Position numbers and translations under genes: made by a program. 64,000 nucleotides of DNA from Paratinospora sagittata (taxonomy: Eukaryota > Streptophyta > Magnoliopsida > Ranunculales > Menispermaceae): NCBI GenBank assembly GCA_035771175.1, contig CM069608.1:26852519-26916518 (forward strand), in the 5' to 3' direction. This document shows positions 21,650-33,697 of the stretch, piece after piece. The stretch's first letter is position 1. Every line of letters starts with the position of its first letter. The notes beneath the pieces are model-generated. The model did not search any database. It had not been told where the DNA came from and worked only from the letters and a program-made list of their open reading frames with translations.

Positions 21650-21971
21650 TTGGATCCTACTCGTACGTAAGAGTTGCTTTCAAAAAAAAAAAAAAAGTTA
21701 AATCTTTAATCTGATTGATGTACAACCAAATTCCTATTAAATTATTGACACTTCATCATAAAGCAAGCGACAATCTTCTAAGACTTCTTAGAGAGGATGG
21801 TCTTCTGAAAATCCAGCTTCAAGGTGATCAATAATAGAAGTCGACTCTAATATTTCAATAATTATTGACTATCCTTAAGCTCCAATGCAATTTTGAGACC
21901 TTCTCTGATGCTCCAAAGTTTAGTACTCTACTAAGTTACTTGCATGGAAAATGAATCCCACGTAGCCCTAC
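21650..21971 (-). pseudogene. LINE RNase H remnant, 3' part
   Basis: The minus strand reads a stretch like FWSIREGLKIALELKDS, typical of the RNase H domain at the end of plant LINE ORF2, followed by broken frames. It is the continuation of the fragment at 33698-33900; the chromovirus 21972-33697 sits between the two. Confidence 0.6.
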
Positions 21972-21982
21972 TGTAATACCCA

Positions 21983-22318
21983 AATTCAAATGAGTTGCTA
22001 GCATTATTCTTCACAAACCAAACAGAGAATCACTATTATGCTTTTACTAAAACTTAAATTATTTTTCTTCTCAGTTACAATTTATCAATATGTAAACAAG
22101 CAAAGTAAGGCATGAGAATCAAATAACTTACATGGGCATGGATCATGTACATGCTCCTATAATAATCAGAGGAAATGTGAGCAGTTACCACTTCAAGCTT
22201 ATGCTTCTCTAGCACATAAAAAACAGTAGCCAATAGCCCTGCCTTCTTAGATGCACAGACATTAATCTGTGCATCATCGCCAGAAATACTCAAAACAACA
22301 TTAGGTGAAGACCATGTT
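21983..22318 (-). pseudogene. Captured bHLH gene fragment (ACT-like domain exon plus intron start)
   Basis: On the minus strand 22318-22132 encodes an open 62-codon stretch beginning TWSSPNVVLSISGDDAQ and containing KKAGLLATVFYVLEKHKLEV and SSDYYRSMYMIHAH. This resembles the C-terminal ACT-like domain of plant bHLH regulators; from memory the nearest is the bHLH95/ZHOUPI type, which is an inference. Directly after CCCAT comes GTAAGT, a perfect splice donor, followed by about 150 bases of intron-like AT-rich sequence. So a genomic piece, not cDNA, was captured. It starts in mid-exon, has no ATG or bHLH region, and is antisense to the element. Confidence 0.75.
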
Positions 22319-22919
22319 TGTAATACCCATAAAAAAAAATATGAAGATTGTAATACCCAAAAAAAAAAAAAAGACTTCAAACATGATCCGGACATCTCGC
22401 CGACATGTCGCCTGGAATCTCGCCGAGATCTCGCCGAAAATCCTTCGCGTCTCGCTCTCTAAACCCAATCGCACAAGCGCTCTTTCGAAACCAAACGCGC
22501 AAGTTTCTTCCCCTCGAAACCCTCTCTAGCCCTTCTCATCTTGCCGCTGCAACTCCGCCACGGATCTCGCCGCCGCCGCCTTCCTCTCCTCTTCTCCGCC
22601 ACAGATCTCGCCTCTCTCTCTCTTCTCCGCCACAGATCTCGCCGCCCTTTCTCTCTCTCTCTCTTCTCCGCCATCCGCCATTTTCCCCTGCTCTCGCCTC
22701 GCCTCTGATCTCTCTACTCCAATCTCTCGATCTCTCGCTCCCGATCTCTCGAGCTCCCGATCTTTCGCTCTCGGTCTAAATCTCTCTCTCTTTTCTTCTC
22801 TCCACTATCCCCTCTCTGCAACTCAAATTCACACCATCAACGCCCCTTTTCTCTCTCCCTCCCCTGTTTTGTTTTTTTTTTTTCAAACCAAGTGTTATTT
22901 TTTTAAAAAAACGATGCAA

Positions 22920-23580
22920 CTAATATGTATTTTATTTTTTTTATTTATTTTTTTTTCTTTCTTTTCTTTTCTTTTAAACAAATTTTTTTTCTTTTTCTTT
23001 TAAACAACCAACAGGTTATATAATATAATTATATGTATCATACATTTTTTTTTTAACCAAGTGTTATTATTTTTTTTTAAACATTGCAACTCAAGTGTTA
23101 TTATTATTTTTTAAGCAATCAAGATATTATATAATATATTTATTTGTATCATACATTTTTTTTTAACCATGTGTTATTATTAGTTTTTTTAAAACATTGC
23201 AACTCAAGTGTTATTATTTTTTTTTAGAAACCAAAATGTTATATAATATATTTATATATATATCATACATACCATATCACACATACAAGTGTATTTTATT
23301 ATTTTTTAAGCAACCAAAATGTTGTATAATATATTTATATATATATATCATACATACAATACATTATTATTATTTTTAAACATTGCAATTCAAGTATTAT
23401 TAATTTTTTTAAGCAACCAAAATGTTATATAATATATTTATATATATATCATACATACAATACGTTATTATTATTTTTAAACATTGCAACTCAATTGTTA
23501 TTATTTTTTTTAAGCAACCAAAATGTTGTATAATATATTTATATATATATCATACATACAATACCACATATAATATATTA
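22920..23580 (+). repeat. AT-rich tandem array in 5' LTR
   Basis: About six degenerate copies of a roughly 100-bp unit contain AACATTGCAACTCAAGTG, CAACCAAAATGTT and TATATATCATACATACAA. The same array occurs in the 3' LTR with different small indels. Confidence 0.85.
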
Positions 23581-25043
23581 GATTATGGTATATCATATTT
23601 TACGTTTTTACTATCTAGATCATCATATTATATCAGGTGGAAGTTTATTAGCTAAGTTATATTATATGTATAATGTGACCACCACCATACAACATAGACA
23701 TGTATGCACATTATATTAATATAATATAATACAAAACAAGTGATTAACGTGTGATTTATGCGTGGATAGGTTGATAACGCCCAACGTCGAGGAATCTCAA
23801 CACTTTTGGAATTTAGCAATTCAGGTGGAAATGATTCTAGGCTTTCATAATATTTTATTTTGATATATAGATAGGAACGTTAAATTAATTAGGTCTATAG
23901 TATTATTAGATTGCTTATGCATGCCTATTGTACATGATTTTATATATATAATGTTGTGATTGTTTAGCCATGATGATATGGGTGTCAACATGATTTTATT
24001 CTGATCAAATGATAATTGGATGCATAAAATTCATATGGTAGTTGAATTCATTTATAAATTATAATGCCTGATAATGAAATGTATGATTTGGAATATTGAC
24101 ATAGTGAATGCGTGAACACTATTATAATTGACTTTGTGACATGATATCATGTGTAGTGGAGTTGAATATGTTTTATGAATGCACTTAATATCGTGCTTAT
24201 ACGGTACGTATGGTGTGACATCACTAAAGAACACGATTAAGATAAGAATCACACATATGGGGCAGTTATTCTAAGGAATATCGCCAATGTTCTAATTTTT
24301 GGGCTGTGCCACCCTGAGTTTGATTTTCCTAAAGGTACGTGATTTAGAACGTGATGAAATTCTCGACTCAAACAATTTAATGTTGCAACGATTAATGTGT
24401 GAAACTTGTTTGTAATGTTCTTGTGTATGTATTACAATAAAATATTGTGAATTGTTTAGATGACCCACTGGGCTTTCAAGCTCACCCCTATTTTTTTACA
24501 TGCAGGTACTTAGAAAATAAAATCGCGAGTTCGTGACGTAGTTCAGTGTAGTAGGGGTGGGTTTAATTAATTTGTTAGTATTGTGGTGACGGAGCTGAAT
24601 GTTTTTATTTGATTTTCTTTTAAAAAAAAGTTTATTATTTAAACGGATTGTATTGATAATGGAAATTTAGGAATATTATTACGGTCAGTAAAGACCCTGT
24701 GATTTATTTCACGTGTGAATGCCTTGGAATAGAATTCATTAATTCTATTTGATGATTGTATTTTAATATTGTGTTCATAATGGATGGGCAAGGGCAAGTA
24801 CCTTTGTATGAAGATAACGATTGTATGAAGAATTAAAGGTATTCGTTTATCTTAATCAGTAAGTTGGTTGGAAGAATATAAACTCATAGTTTTACAAACT
24901 TTATTATTTATAAAATGGTTATGGGTTAAGATAGACGGATACGAGTAACGTCTCGATTTTCAGTGATATTTTATAAAAAAATTAAAATATTCATTGTTTT
25001 ACAAAAAAAAAAAATTAGTTTTGAAAATCGGGGTGTTACAGTT

Positions 25044-25055
25044 TGGTATCAGAGC
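25044..25055 (+). promoter_or_regulatory. Primer-binding site (tRNA-iMet)
   Basis: TGGTATCAGAGC lies three bases after the 5' LTR end and is complementary to the 3' end of initiator tRNA-Met. Confidence 0.92.
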
Positions 25056-25783
25056 TTTAGGCTTCAGATCATGGGAAGTGTTACAACAAATTTTGAGAAT
25101 ATGTCAATCATAAACTTTATAACATAATATCGAGAATGAAAGCACAGTGGGTCTAACAAACTCAAAACTTTTAGGACATCGGTTAGAGACAAGAACTTGT
25201 ATGAAAACTATTTGGTTAGAATCTGAGATCAGAATGAATCTTTTATTCTTGGTTCCAAAGCGGTATGGGACGTGGAGGAATTTAAGGGTATTTGAGGAGT
25301 CTTGAACTTGGAGACTAGCAGGCCATGTTTGGTGAATGACTAACAACTCTGGACGAGCTTGTATCGCTACGTTCAACTGGTATGGGACAGCTTGAACATA
25401 GTGGATACCTGGGAAGCCTTAGTTGGTAGGACATTTGCGCATTGTTTGGGTGTATTGAAGTTTCTTTATGGAAGCTTATATCACCGGGCTAGAGTGGTAT
25501 GAGACACTTGAATACGGAGGGTATAAGTGAAAGTTTGGGAATTCTCCTTATACCATTGTTGTGTGGTATGTTGTTTGTTTGTTTGTTTGCTTGTCTTGTT
25601 TACATGTATCAAAACCAAATCCTGTACCCTGTGACAATCATGGATTGTCAAAATTTTATAAAACCTAGAAACTGAATCAATAGGATCATTTTATTTTTGA
25701 GAACTTAGAATTCTGAATTTAGAGTCACCTTAACCGGAAATAATTATCTCATGTAGTACTAAAGATGAGTTGAAATTTTATAG

Positions 25784-27000
25784 ATGGCTGCACCTCGAAA
25801 AAGGAACACAAGGTCTATGAGTGATCTCATAAGGGACACTGAACCTGCTGAGCTGACACAATCGACATCCGAATTTCAGCCGACGGAGCAAGAACATGCA
25901 AATCAAACAGTGAATGTTGACTCCGCTGGAACAGAGAACGTCCAACCTATAGCAGTTCCAACCCCTGGAATTATTTTGGGACCAGAGATGATGGCTGAAT
26001 TTGTGAGGCAAGTCGTGGAACAGGTAACCAGACAGATGCCTCAACCTCAACTAAATCCAACTATTGTGGTGCAGAATGAAACAGGAACTCGAAACATCAG
26101 GAGACCTGAAGAAAAGGAATGGGCCGATCAATTGAAAGACTTCCAACGTATGCATCCTTCGAAATTTGAAGGAAAACCGGATCCAAGGGAAGCCGACAAG
26201 TGGTTCCAGGAGGTTCAGGAACACTTGGAAGTTCTGGGAGTAACTGGTCCAAGAATGGTGGCAATTGCGGCTCACCAATTCATAGGTGAGGCCAAACATT
26301 GGTGGAGAATGGTTAAAGAAAGTCCTACAGTGGATGTGAACACTATGACCTGGGCAACTTTTGAAGAAATATTTTATGATAAATTCTTTCCCAAAGCGAA
26401 CAAAAAAGAACTACAATCTGAATTTGTGATACTGATACAGAGGAACATGACAGTGGCAGAATATGAGGCGAAGTTTATCGAACTTTCCAGATTTGCTCGT
26501 GAACTCGTAGCCAATGAATAGATGAAAGCTAGTAGATTTGAAGAAGGTCTCAAAATAGAGATTAGAAAGGTGGTTGTTCCGATGAATCTGGAGACTTACA
26601 AAGAGGTAGTTGAACGAGCCATGTTAGTAGAAAGAGAACTGAACCTACAAGAAACAATACGGAACAGGAACAAAAGGCCTCAAGGACAGAATTTTGATTA
26701 CCAGGGTAATCACAACAAGAGGCAGAATCTGAATAACTTCGGTGGCAATAGTAATAATTGGAACATAAATAAGTTCAACAATGGGAACCAGTGGAACAGG
26801 GGACAGAATCACAACGACGGGTAAGGAGGGTCTAGGCATAATGGTGGACAACAGATGCAGCAAAATAATATTCGTGCACCCCAACAAAATAGAAATCAAG
26901 TAGTAGATACGAGACTTTGCTTCAAATGCAACCGACCGGGTCATTTGGCATGAAACTGTACTACACAAGGAGTTCGACAAAATTTTCGTCCGGGCAACTA
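25784..27000 (+). pseudogene. Chromovirus gag (broken)
   Basis: The frame starts MAAPRKRNTRSMSDLI. It contains the retrotransposon gag domain (about residues 110-245: FEGKPDPREADKWFQEVQ, WATFEEIFYDKFFP, FIELSRFA), continuing with SRFEEGLKIEIRK. An asparagine/glutamine-rich stretch and a zinc knuckle CFKCNRPGHLA-NC follow near 26920-26958. In-frame stops lie at 26519 (TAG), about 26822 (TAA), inside the knuckle (TGA where arginine is usual) and near 27001 (TAG). Each is explained by a C-to-T change in a CAA, CAG or CGA codon. Confidence 0.9.
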
Positions 27001-28879
27001 GCAGAACAACAACAATGTGCAAGGACAAAATCAAGCCAATCGTCCAAACTATAATCAAAATCAAATTCAAAATCAATATCAAGGCAGAGTCTTTGCAATG
27101 ACTGAAGGAAATCCTGAACAAGAAGTTGGTACAAATGAAGTGGTGGAAGGTACTTTCATTTTATTTCATGTTACAGTTAAAATCTTGTTTGATTCTGGAG
27201 CATCAAGGTCTTTTATTTCTGAAAATTTAGTCAGGAAACTACAACTTTCCACTGTACCTTTATCTGTTGTTATGAAGATTTCAACACCAGTAGGAGTAAA
27301 CGTCTCAACAACTGAAAAATGTAGTTGTGACCTTAGAATTAATGATAAGCTGATTTCAGCTGAATTGATACTCTTACCCATTAATGATTATGATGTAATC
27401 TTGGGTATGGATTGGTTATCTGAATACCAAGCCCAGATCGATTGCCTTGGAAAGAAGATTACCTTACGATTACCTTCGGGAGAGTTGTTGAAAATCTATG
27501 GGGATAGAAACAAAATCCCAAGGAATATCATATCCGCACTTCTCGAATCTGTGAATCAAAAAGAGGAATTCAAAACCTTAATAGAAGCCGAGCCTCTAAA
27601 GACCTTGAGGAATTTAGAAGAGTACTTGGTGGTTAGAGACTTCCCTAAAGTGTTTCCCGAAGAATTACCAGGATTACCTCCTAAGCGGGAAGTAGAGTTC
27701 AAGATAGAACTGTACCCTGGAACAGACCCCATAGCCATGTCACCCTACAGAATGGCCCCTGGCGAACTAATCGAACTAAGGACCCAACTTGATGATCTTA
27801 GTGCGAAGGAATTTATCCAGCCGAGCGAATCACCCTGGGGAGCACCAGTATTGTTTGCCAAAAAAAAAGATGGGTCGATGAGACTGTGTATTAACTATAG
27901 AAAATTAAATCAAGTCACAGTCAAGAACAAGTACCCCCTTCCCAGAATAGATGATTTGTTCGATCAACTAAAGGGAGCAACTTGTTTTTCCAAGATCGAC
28001 CTAAGGTCCGGTTATCACCAACTTAGAATCAAAGAGTCAGACATACCGAAGACAACATTCAGGACTAGGTATGGACACTTTGAATTCAGAGTCATGCCAT
28101 TTGGACTCACTAATGCACCAGCAACATTTATGGATCTAATGAATAGGACGTTTAGGCCTCATCTAGACAAATTTGTAGTGGTATTTGTTGATGATATTTT
28201 GGTTTATTCAAAGACCAATGAGGAACATCAGGAACACCTTACAGTAGTTTTGGAAACATTGAGACGAAATCAATTGTATGCCAAATTTGAAAAATGTGAA
28301 TTTTGGATGAAGTCAGTCAAATTTTTGGGCCATGTAGTGTCATCAGAAGGGATATCCGTAGATCCAACAAAAGTTGAAGCAGTAATGAACTGGGAAAAGC
28401 CAAAGTCAGTGACAGAAATTAGAAGCTTTCTGGGACTAGCTGGTTACTATAGAAGATTTATTCTAAATTTTTCGAGACTAGCTGAGCTTATGACAAAGCT
28501 AACAAGGAAGGATGCCAAATTTAATTGGGATGAGAAATGTGAGAATTCCTTTCAGGAGTTGAAGAAACGATTAACCACAGCCCCAATATTGATCACTCCT
28601 GCAAGCGGAGTCGGTTATGTTATTTACACTGATGCTTCTAAGAATGGTCTTGGCGTTGTTCTGATGCAAGAAGGTAAAGTGGTTTCTTATGCTTCTAGGC
28701 AACTGAAGACTCATGAACAGAATTACCCGACTCATGATTTAGAATTGGCTGCTATTGTATTTTCCTTGAAGATATGAAGACACTATCTTTATGGAGAGAA
28801 ATTTGATTTATACTCTGATCATAAGAGTTTAAAGTACATCTATACACAAAAGGAGTTAAATTTGAGGTAAAGGAGATGG
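27001..28879 (+). pseudogene. Chromovirus protease, reverse transcriptase and RNase H
   Basis: A long frame (27017-28777) carries the protease active site [12 protein letters not shown] and ILGMDWL. RT follows with [37 protein letters not shown] and the catalytic [10 protein letters not shown]. The RNase H begins [13 protein letters not shown] at 28775 replaces the tryptophan of KIWRHYLYG, and a TAA at about 28867 replaces a glutamine in NLRQRRW. Apart from these stops the catalytic residues are intact. Confidence 0.92.
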
Positions 28880-30508
28880 ATGGAATTGCTGAATGATTAT
28901 GATTTTCAGCTGCATTATCACCCAGGGAAAGCCAACGTAGTCGCAAATGCTTTAAGTCGAAAATCGTATAAGAACGATGCAGAAAAAGCCCAGATGTACC
29001 AATTGATTGAAGATTATAATTTGGGCATACAAAAAGGTGAAAATCAGATTTTCTTATATAATATGAGCTGCAAGTCAGACCTACTACATCAAATTAAGGA
29101 AGGCCAAGCTCAAGATAGAAAACTGATAAAATGGGTGGCAGATGCAAGAGCCAATAATGGAAAGGCAAATTTCAAGATCGATTCAAAAGTGTTATTAAGG
29201 TTCAGAGATCGAATTTGTGCACCCAAAATTGAAGAAATTAAAAAGATCTTATTTGATGAGGCACATCAGACTAAATACACTTTACATCCTGGTGGAGATA
29301 AGATGTACCAAAATTTGAAGAAAAATTATTGGTGGAAAGGTATGAAAAGAGATGTGGCCAAATATGTGTCTAAATGCCTTACGTGTCAGCAAGTTAAGGC
29401 CGAGCATAAAAGACCGTCTGGATTGTTACAACCTTTAGAAATCCCTGAATGGAAATGGGATAACATAGCAATGGATTTCGTCGGAGCACTTCCTAGAAAT
29501 CAGAAAGGTGAGGATAAGGTTTGGGTAATTGTGGATCGACTTACTAAAGTGGCGCACTTCTTACCTATTAAATCCACATATACAATTAGTAAACTGGGTG
29601 AACTGTATGTTAAAGAGATTGTGAAGCTACACGGAGTACCCAAATCGATAGTGTCAGATAGAGATTTCTTATTCACATCTCAGTTCTGGCAGAGCTTACA
29701 GCGGGAATTGGGAACCAAATTAACCATGAGCACCGCCTATCATCCTCAGACAGATGGTCAATCCGAAAGGGTTATTCAGATCTTAGAAGACATGTTCAGA
29801 GCTTGTGCACTAGATTTCAAGGGAAATTGGAGTAAGTACTTACACCTAGCAGTGTTTGCTTATAACAATAGTTACCAGACAAGTATACAAATGGCTCCAT
29901 ATGAAGCTCTATATGGACGACCTTGTAGGTCACCACTGTGTTGGGCCGATTGGGAAGATAAGGTACTTACAGGACCTGATATGATAATGGAAATGAACGA
30001 AAAAGTGAAGTTGATCAAGAAAAGGCTAGTTACTGCACAGAGTAGGCAAAAGAGCTATGCAGATAAGAGGCACCGACCTCTAGAGTTCCAAAAAGGTGAT
30101 AAGGTATTTCTAAGAATAAGCCCTCAAAAAGGCATCATGAGGTTTGGTAAGAAAGGGAAGTTATCGCCGCGATTCATCGGTCCGTTCAAGATCAGTGATC
30201 GAATTGGTGAGAATGCTTACAAACTAGAATTACCAACTAGTTTATCCGCCATTCACAACGTATTCCATGTATCGATGTTGCGAAAATATGAACCAGACCT
30301 TTCCCACACCATCGATTAGAAAGACGTAAAAGTACAAGCTGATTCCACCTATGAAGAAGGACCCTTACAGATCCTAGATTGGAAAGTTCATAGCTTGAGG
30401 AACAAAGACATTCCATTAGTTAAAGTATTGTGGAAGCATCATGGAGTTGAAGAAGCCACTTGGGAACCTGAAAGTGAAATGAAGGCCAAATACGCCGACT
30501 TATTCTAA
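28880..30508 (+). pseudogene. Chromovirus integrase with C-terminal chromodomain-like region
   Basis: The frame 28880-30319 contains the RNase H end (NALSRKS) and the integrase zinc finger (H...H...CLTCQQVK). The DDE core is seen at MDFVGALP, VSDRDFLFTSQFW and GQSERVIQILEDM. The C-terminal GPF/Y-type module includes FIGPFKISDRIG and NVFHVSMLRKY. After a TAG at 30317 the same frame continues to 30508 with LQILDWKVHSLRNKD and VKVLWKHHGVEEATWEPE, the chromodomain-like tail of chromoviruses thought to guide integration into heterochromatin. Confidence 0.9.
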
Positions 30509-30605
30509 AGAACACTCTAGGTTCCGAGATACAACTGGTCAATAGTGGAAAAGTTGAACGTCAGCAAGTAAGTAAGCTTATACTTTAATTTCGGGACGAA
30601 ATTTC

Positions 30606-30622
30606 TTTTAAGACAGGAATAA
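30606..30622 (+). promoter_or_regulatory. Polypurine tract region
   Basis: CGGGACGAAATTTCTTTTA followed by AGACAGGAATAA lies directly before the 3' LTR. The position and the upstream CGGGACGAAATTTC word are typical of chromoviruses; the tract itself is imperfect. Confidence 0.7.
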
Positions 30623-30634
30623 TGTAATATCCAG

Positions 30635-30672
<38 letters not shown>

Positions 30673-30674
30673 TA

Positions 30675-31010
30675 AATTCAAATGAGTTGCTAGCATTATT
30701 CTTCACAAACCAAACAGAGAATCACTATTATGCTTTCACTAAAACTTAAATGATTTTCCTTCTCAATTACAATTTATCAATATGTAAACAAGCAAAGTAA
30801 GGCATGAAAATCAAATAACTTACATGGGCATGGATCATGTACATGCTCCTGTAATAATCAGAGGAAATGTGAGCAGTTACCACTTCAAGCTTATGCTTCT
30901 CTAGCACATAAAAAACAGTAGCCAATAGCCCTGCCTTCTTAGATGCACAGACATTAATCTGTGCATCATCGCCAGAAATACTCAAAACAACATTAGGTGA
31001 AGACCATGTT
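30675..31010 (-). pseudogene. Captured bHLH fragment, 3' LTR copy
   Basis: This copy matches 21983-22318. The exon part is 30824-31010. Comparing the two exon copies I see one difference, TAT versus TAC in the DYYRS stretch, which is silent. The splice donor GTAAGT is kept. Because it lies in the 3' LTR U3, it would be part of the element's full-length transcript, in antisense. Confidence 0.75.
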
Positions 31011-31559
31011 TGTAATACCCATAAAAAAAAATATGAAGATTGTAATACCCAAAAAAAAAAAAAAAAGACTTCAAACATGATCCGGAAATCTCGCCGAGAT
31101 CTCGCCGACATGTCGCCTGGAATCTCTCCGAGATCTCGCCGAAAATCCTTCGCGTCTCGCTCTCTAAACCCAATCCCACAAGCGCTCTTTCGAAACCAAA
31201 CGTGCAAGTCTCTTCCCCTCGAAACCCTCTCTCGCCCTTCTCATCTTGCCGCTGCAACTCCGCCACGGATCTCGCCGCCCTTTCTCTCTCTCTTCTCCGC
31301 CATCCGCCATTTTCCCCTGCTCTCGCCTCACCTCCGATCTCTCTACTCCGATCTCTCGATCTCTCGCTCCCGATCTCTCGAGCTCCCGATCTTTCGCTCT
31401 CGGTCTAAATCTCTCTCTCTTTTCTTCTCTCCACTATCCCCTCTCTGCAACTCACATTCACACCATCAACGCCCCTTTTCTCTCTCCCTCCCCTGTTTTG
31501 TTTTTTTTTTTTCAAACCAAGTGTTATTTTTTTAAAAAACGATGCAACTAATATGTATT

Positions 31560-32168
31560 TTATTTTATTTTATTTATTTATTTTTTTTCTTTCTCTTCTT
31601 TTCTTTTAAACAAATTTTTTTTTCTTTTAAACAACCATCGGGTTATATAATATAATTATATGTATCATACATATTTTTTTTAACCAAGTGTTATTATTAT
31701 TTTTTAAACATTGCAACTCAAGTGTTATTTTTTTTTAAAGCAATCAGGATATTATATAATATATTTATATGTATCATACATTTTTTTTAACCAAGTGTTA
31801 TTATTAGTTTTTTTAAAACATTGCAACTTAAGTGTTATTATTTTTTTTAGCAACCAAAATGTTATATAATATATTTATATATATATATATCATACATACA
31901 ATATCACACATACAAGTGTATTTTATTATTTTAATTATTTTTTAAGCAACCAAAATGTTGTATAATATATTTATATATATATCATACATATAATACATTA
32001 TTATTTTTTTAAAACATTGCAATTCAAGTATTATTAATTTTTTTAAGCAACCAAAATGTTATATAATATATTTATATATATATATATCATACATACAATA
32101 CATTATTATTATTTTTAAACATTGCAACTCAATTATTATTATTTTTTAAGCAACCAAAATGTTGTATA

Positions 32169-32211
<43 letters not shown>

Positions 32212-32222
32212 CAATACCACAT
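31560..32222 (+). repeat. AT-rich tandem array in 3' LTR
   Basis: Same array as 22920-23580, with a longer TA run near 32166-32208. Confidence 0.85.
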
Positions 32223-33697
32223 ATAATATATTAGAGTATGGTATATCATATTTTACGTTTTTACTATCTAGATCATCATATTATATCAGGTGGAAGTTTA
32301 TTAGCTAAGTTATATTATATGTATAATGTGACCACCACCATACAACATAGACATGTATGCACATTATATTAATATAATATAATACAAAACAAGTGATTAA
32401 CGTGTGATTTATGCGTGGATAGGTTGATAACGCCCAACGTCGAGGAATCTCAATACTTTTGGAATTTAGCAATTCAGGTGGAAATGATTCTAGGCTTTCA
32501 TAATATTTTATTTTGATATATAAATAGGAACGTTAAATTAATTAGGTCTATAGTATTATTAGATTGCTTATGCATGCCTATTGTACATGATTTTATATAT
32601 ATAATGTTGTGATTGTTTGGCCATGATGATATGGGTGTCAACATGATTTTATTCTGATCAAATGATAATTGGATGCATGAAATTCATGTGGTAGTTGAAT
32701 TCATTTATAAATTATAATGCCTGATAATGAAATGTATGATTTGGAATATTGGCATAGTGAATGCGTGAACACTATTATAATTGACTTTGTGACATGATAT
32801 CATGTGTAGTGGAGTTGAATATGTTTTATGAATGCACTTAATATCGTGCTTATACCGTACGTATGGTGTGACATCACTAAAGAACACGATTAAGATAAGA
32901 ATCACACATATGGGGCAGTTATTCTAAGGAATATCGCCAATGTTCTAATTTTTGGGTTGTGCCACCCTAAGTTTGATTTTCCTAAAGGTACGTCATTTAG
33001 AACGTGATGAAATTCTTGACTCAAACAATTTAATGTTGCAACGATTAATGTGTGAAACTTGTTTGTAATGTTCTTGTGTATGTATTACAATAAAATATTG
33101 TGAATTGTTTAGATGACCCACTGGGCTTTCAAGCTCACCCCTATTTTTTTACATGCAGGTACTTAGAAAATAAAATCGCGAGTTCGTGACGTAGTTCAGT
33201 GTAGTAGGGGTGGGTTTAATTAATTTGTTAGTATTGTGGTGACGGAGCTGAATGTTTTTATTTGATTTTCTTTTAAGAAAAAAAAAAGTTTATTATTTAA
33301 ACGGATTGTATTGATAATGAAAATTTAAGAATATTATTACGGTCAGTAAAGACCCTGTGATTTACTTCACGTGTGAATGCCTTGGAATAGAATTCATTAA
33401 TTCTATTTGATGATTGTATTTTAATGTTGTATTCATAATAGATGGACAAGGGCAAGTACCATCGTATGAAGATAACGATTGTATGAAGAATTAAATGTAT
33501 TTGTTTATCTTAACCAGTAAGTTGGTCGGAAGAATATAAACTCATAGTTTTACAAACTTTATTATTTATAAAATGGTTATGGGTTAAGATAGACGGATAC
33601 GAGTAACGTTTCGATTTTCAGTGATATTTTATAAAAAAAATTAAAATATTCATTGTTTTACAAAAAAAAATTTAGTTTTGAAAATCGGAGTGTTACA

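Larger units (their letters stand above)
21972..25040 (+). repeat. Chromovirus 5' LTR
   Basis: It starts TGTAATACCC and ends GGGGTGTTACA. In order it holds a captured bHLH fragment (21983-22318), two further TGTAATACCC words at 22319 and 22349, a CT-rich block with CTCGCCG repeats (22390-22870), AT-rich tandem repeats (22920-23580) and a unique U5-like part with the CACTGGGCTTTCAAGCTCACC signature common in chromovirus LTRs. Confidence 0.93.
21972..33697 (+). mobile_element. 11.7-kb Ty3/gypsy chromovirus with host exon in its LTRs
   Basis: The element has two LTRs of about 3.07 kb (21972-25040 and 30623-33697), flanked by perfect CCTAC duplications (21967-21971 and 33698-33702). Inside are a tRNA-Met primer site, gag with a CCHC knuckle, protease, RT, RNase H, integrase and a C-terminal chromodomain-like region, in the gypsy order. 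The domains fit a Tekay/Del-type chromovirus. By eye the LTR bodies differ by roughly 2% plus indels. Coding regions carry about seven stops, mostly of the C-to-T type. Each LTR carries an antisense fragment of a host bHLH gene and an AT-rich tandem array. Confidence 0.96.
30623..33697 (+). repeat. Chromovirus 3' LTR
   Basis: It is the partner of 21972-25040. It differs at its start by TGTAATATCC, a poly-A run and a TA repeat (30635-30674) inserted before the captured fragment. It ends GAGTGTTACA followed by the CCTAC duplication. Confidence 0.93.

Noticed and set aside
22405..22779. Serine/proline/arginine-rich frame in the 5' LTR (and its 3' LTR partner)
   Set aside because: It is a translation of CT-rich repeats in the LTR, with no domain.
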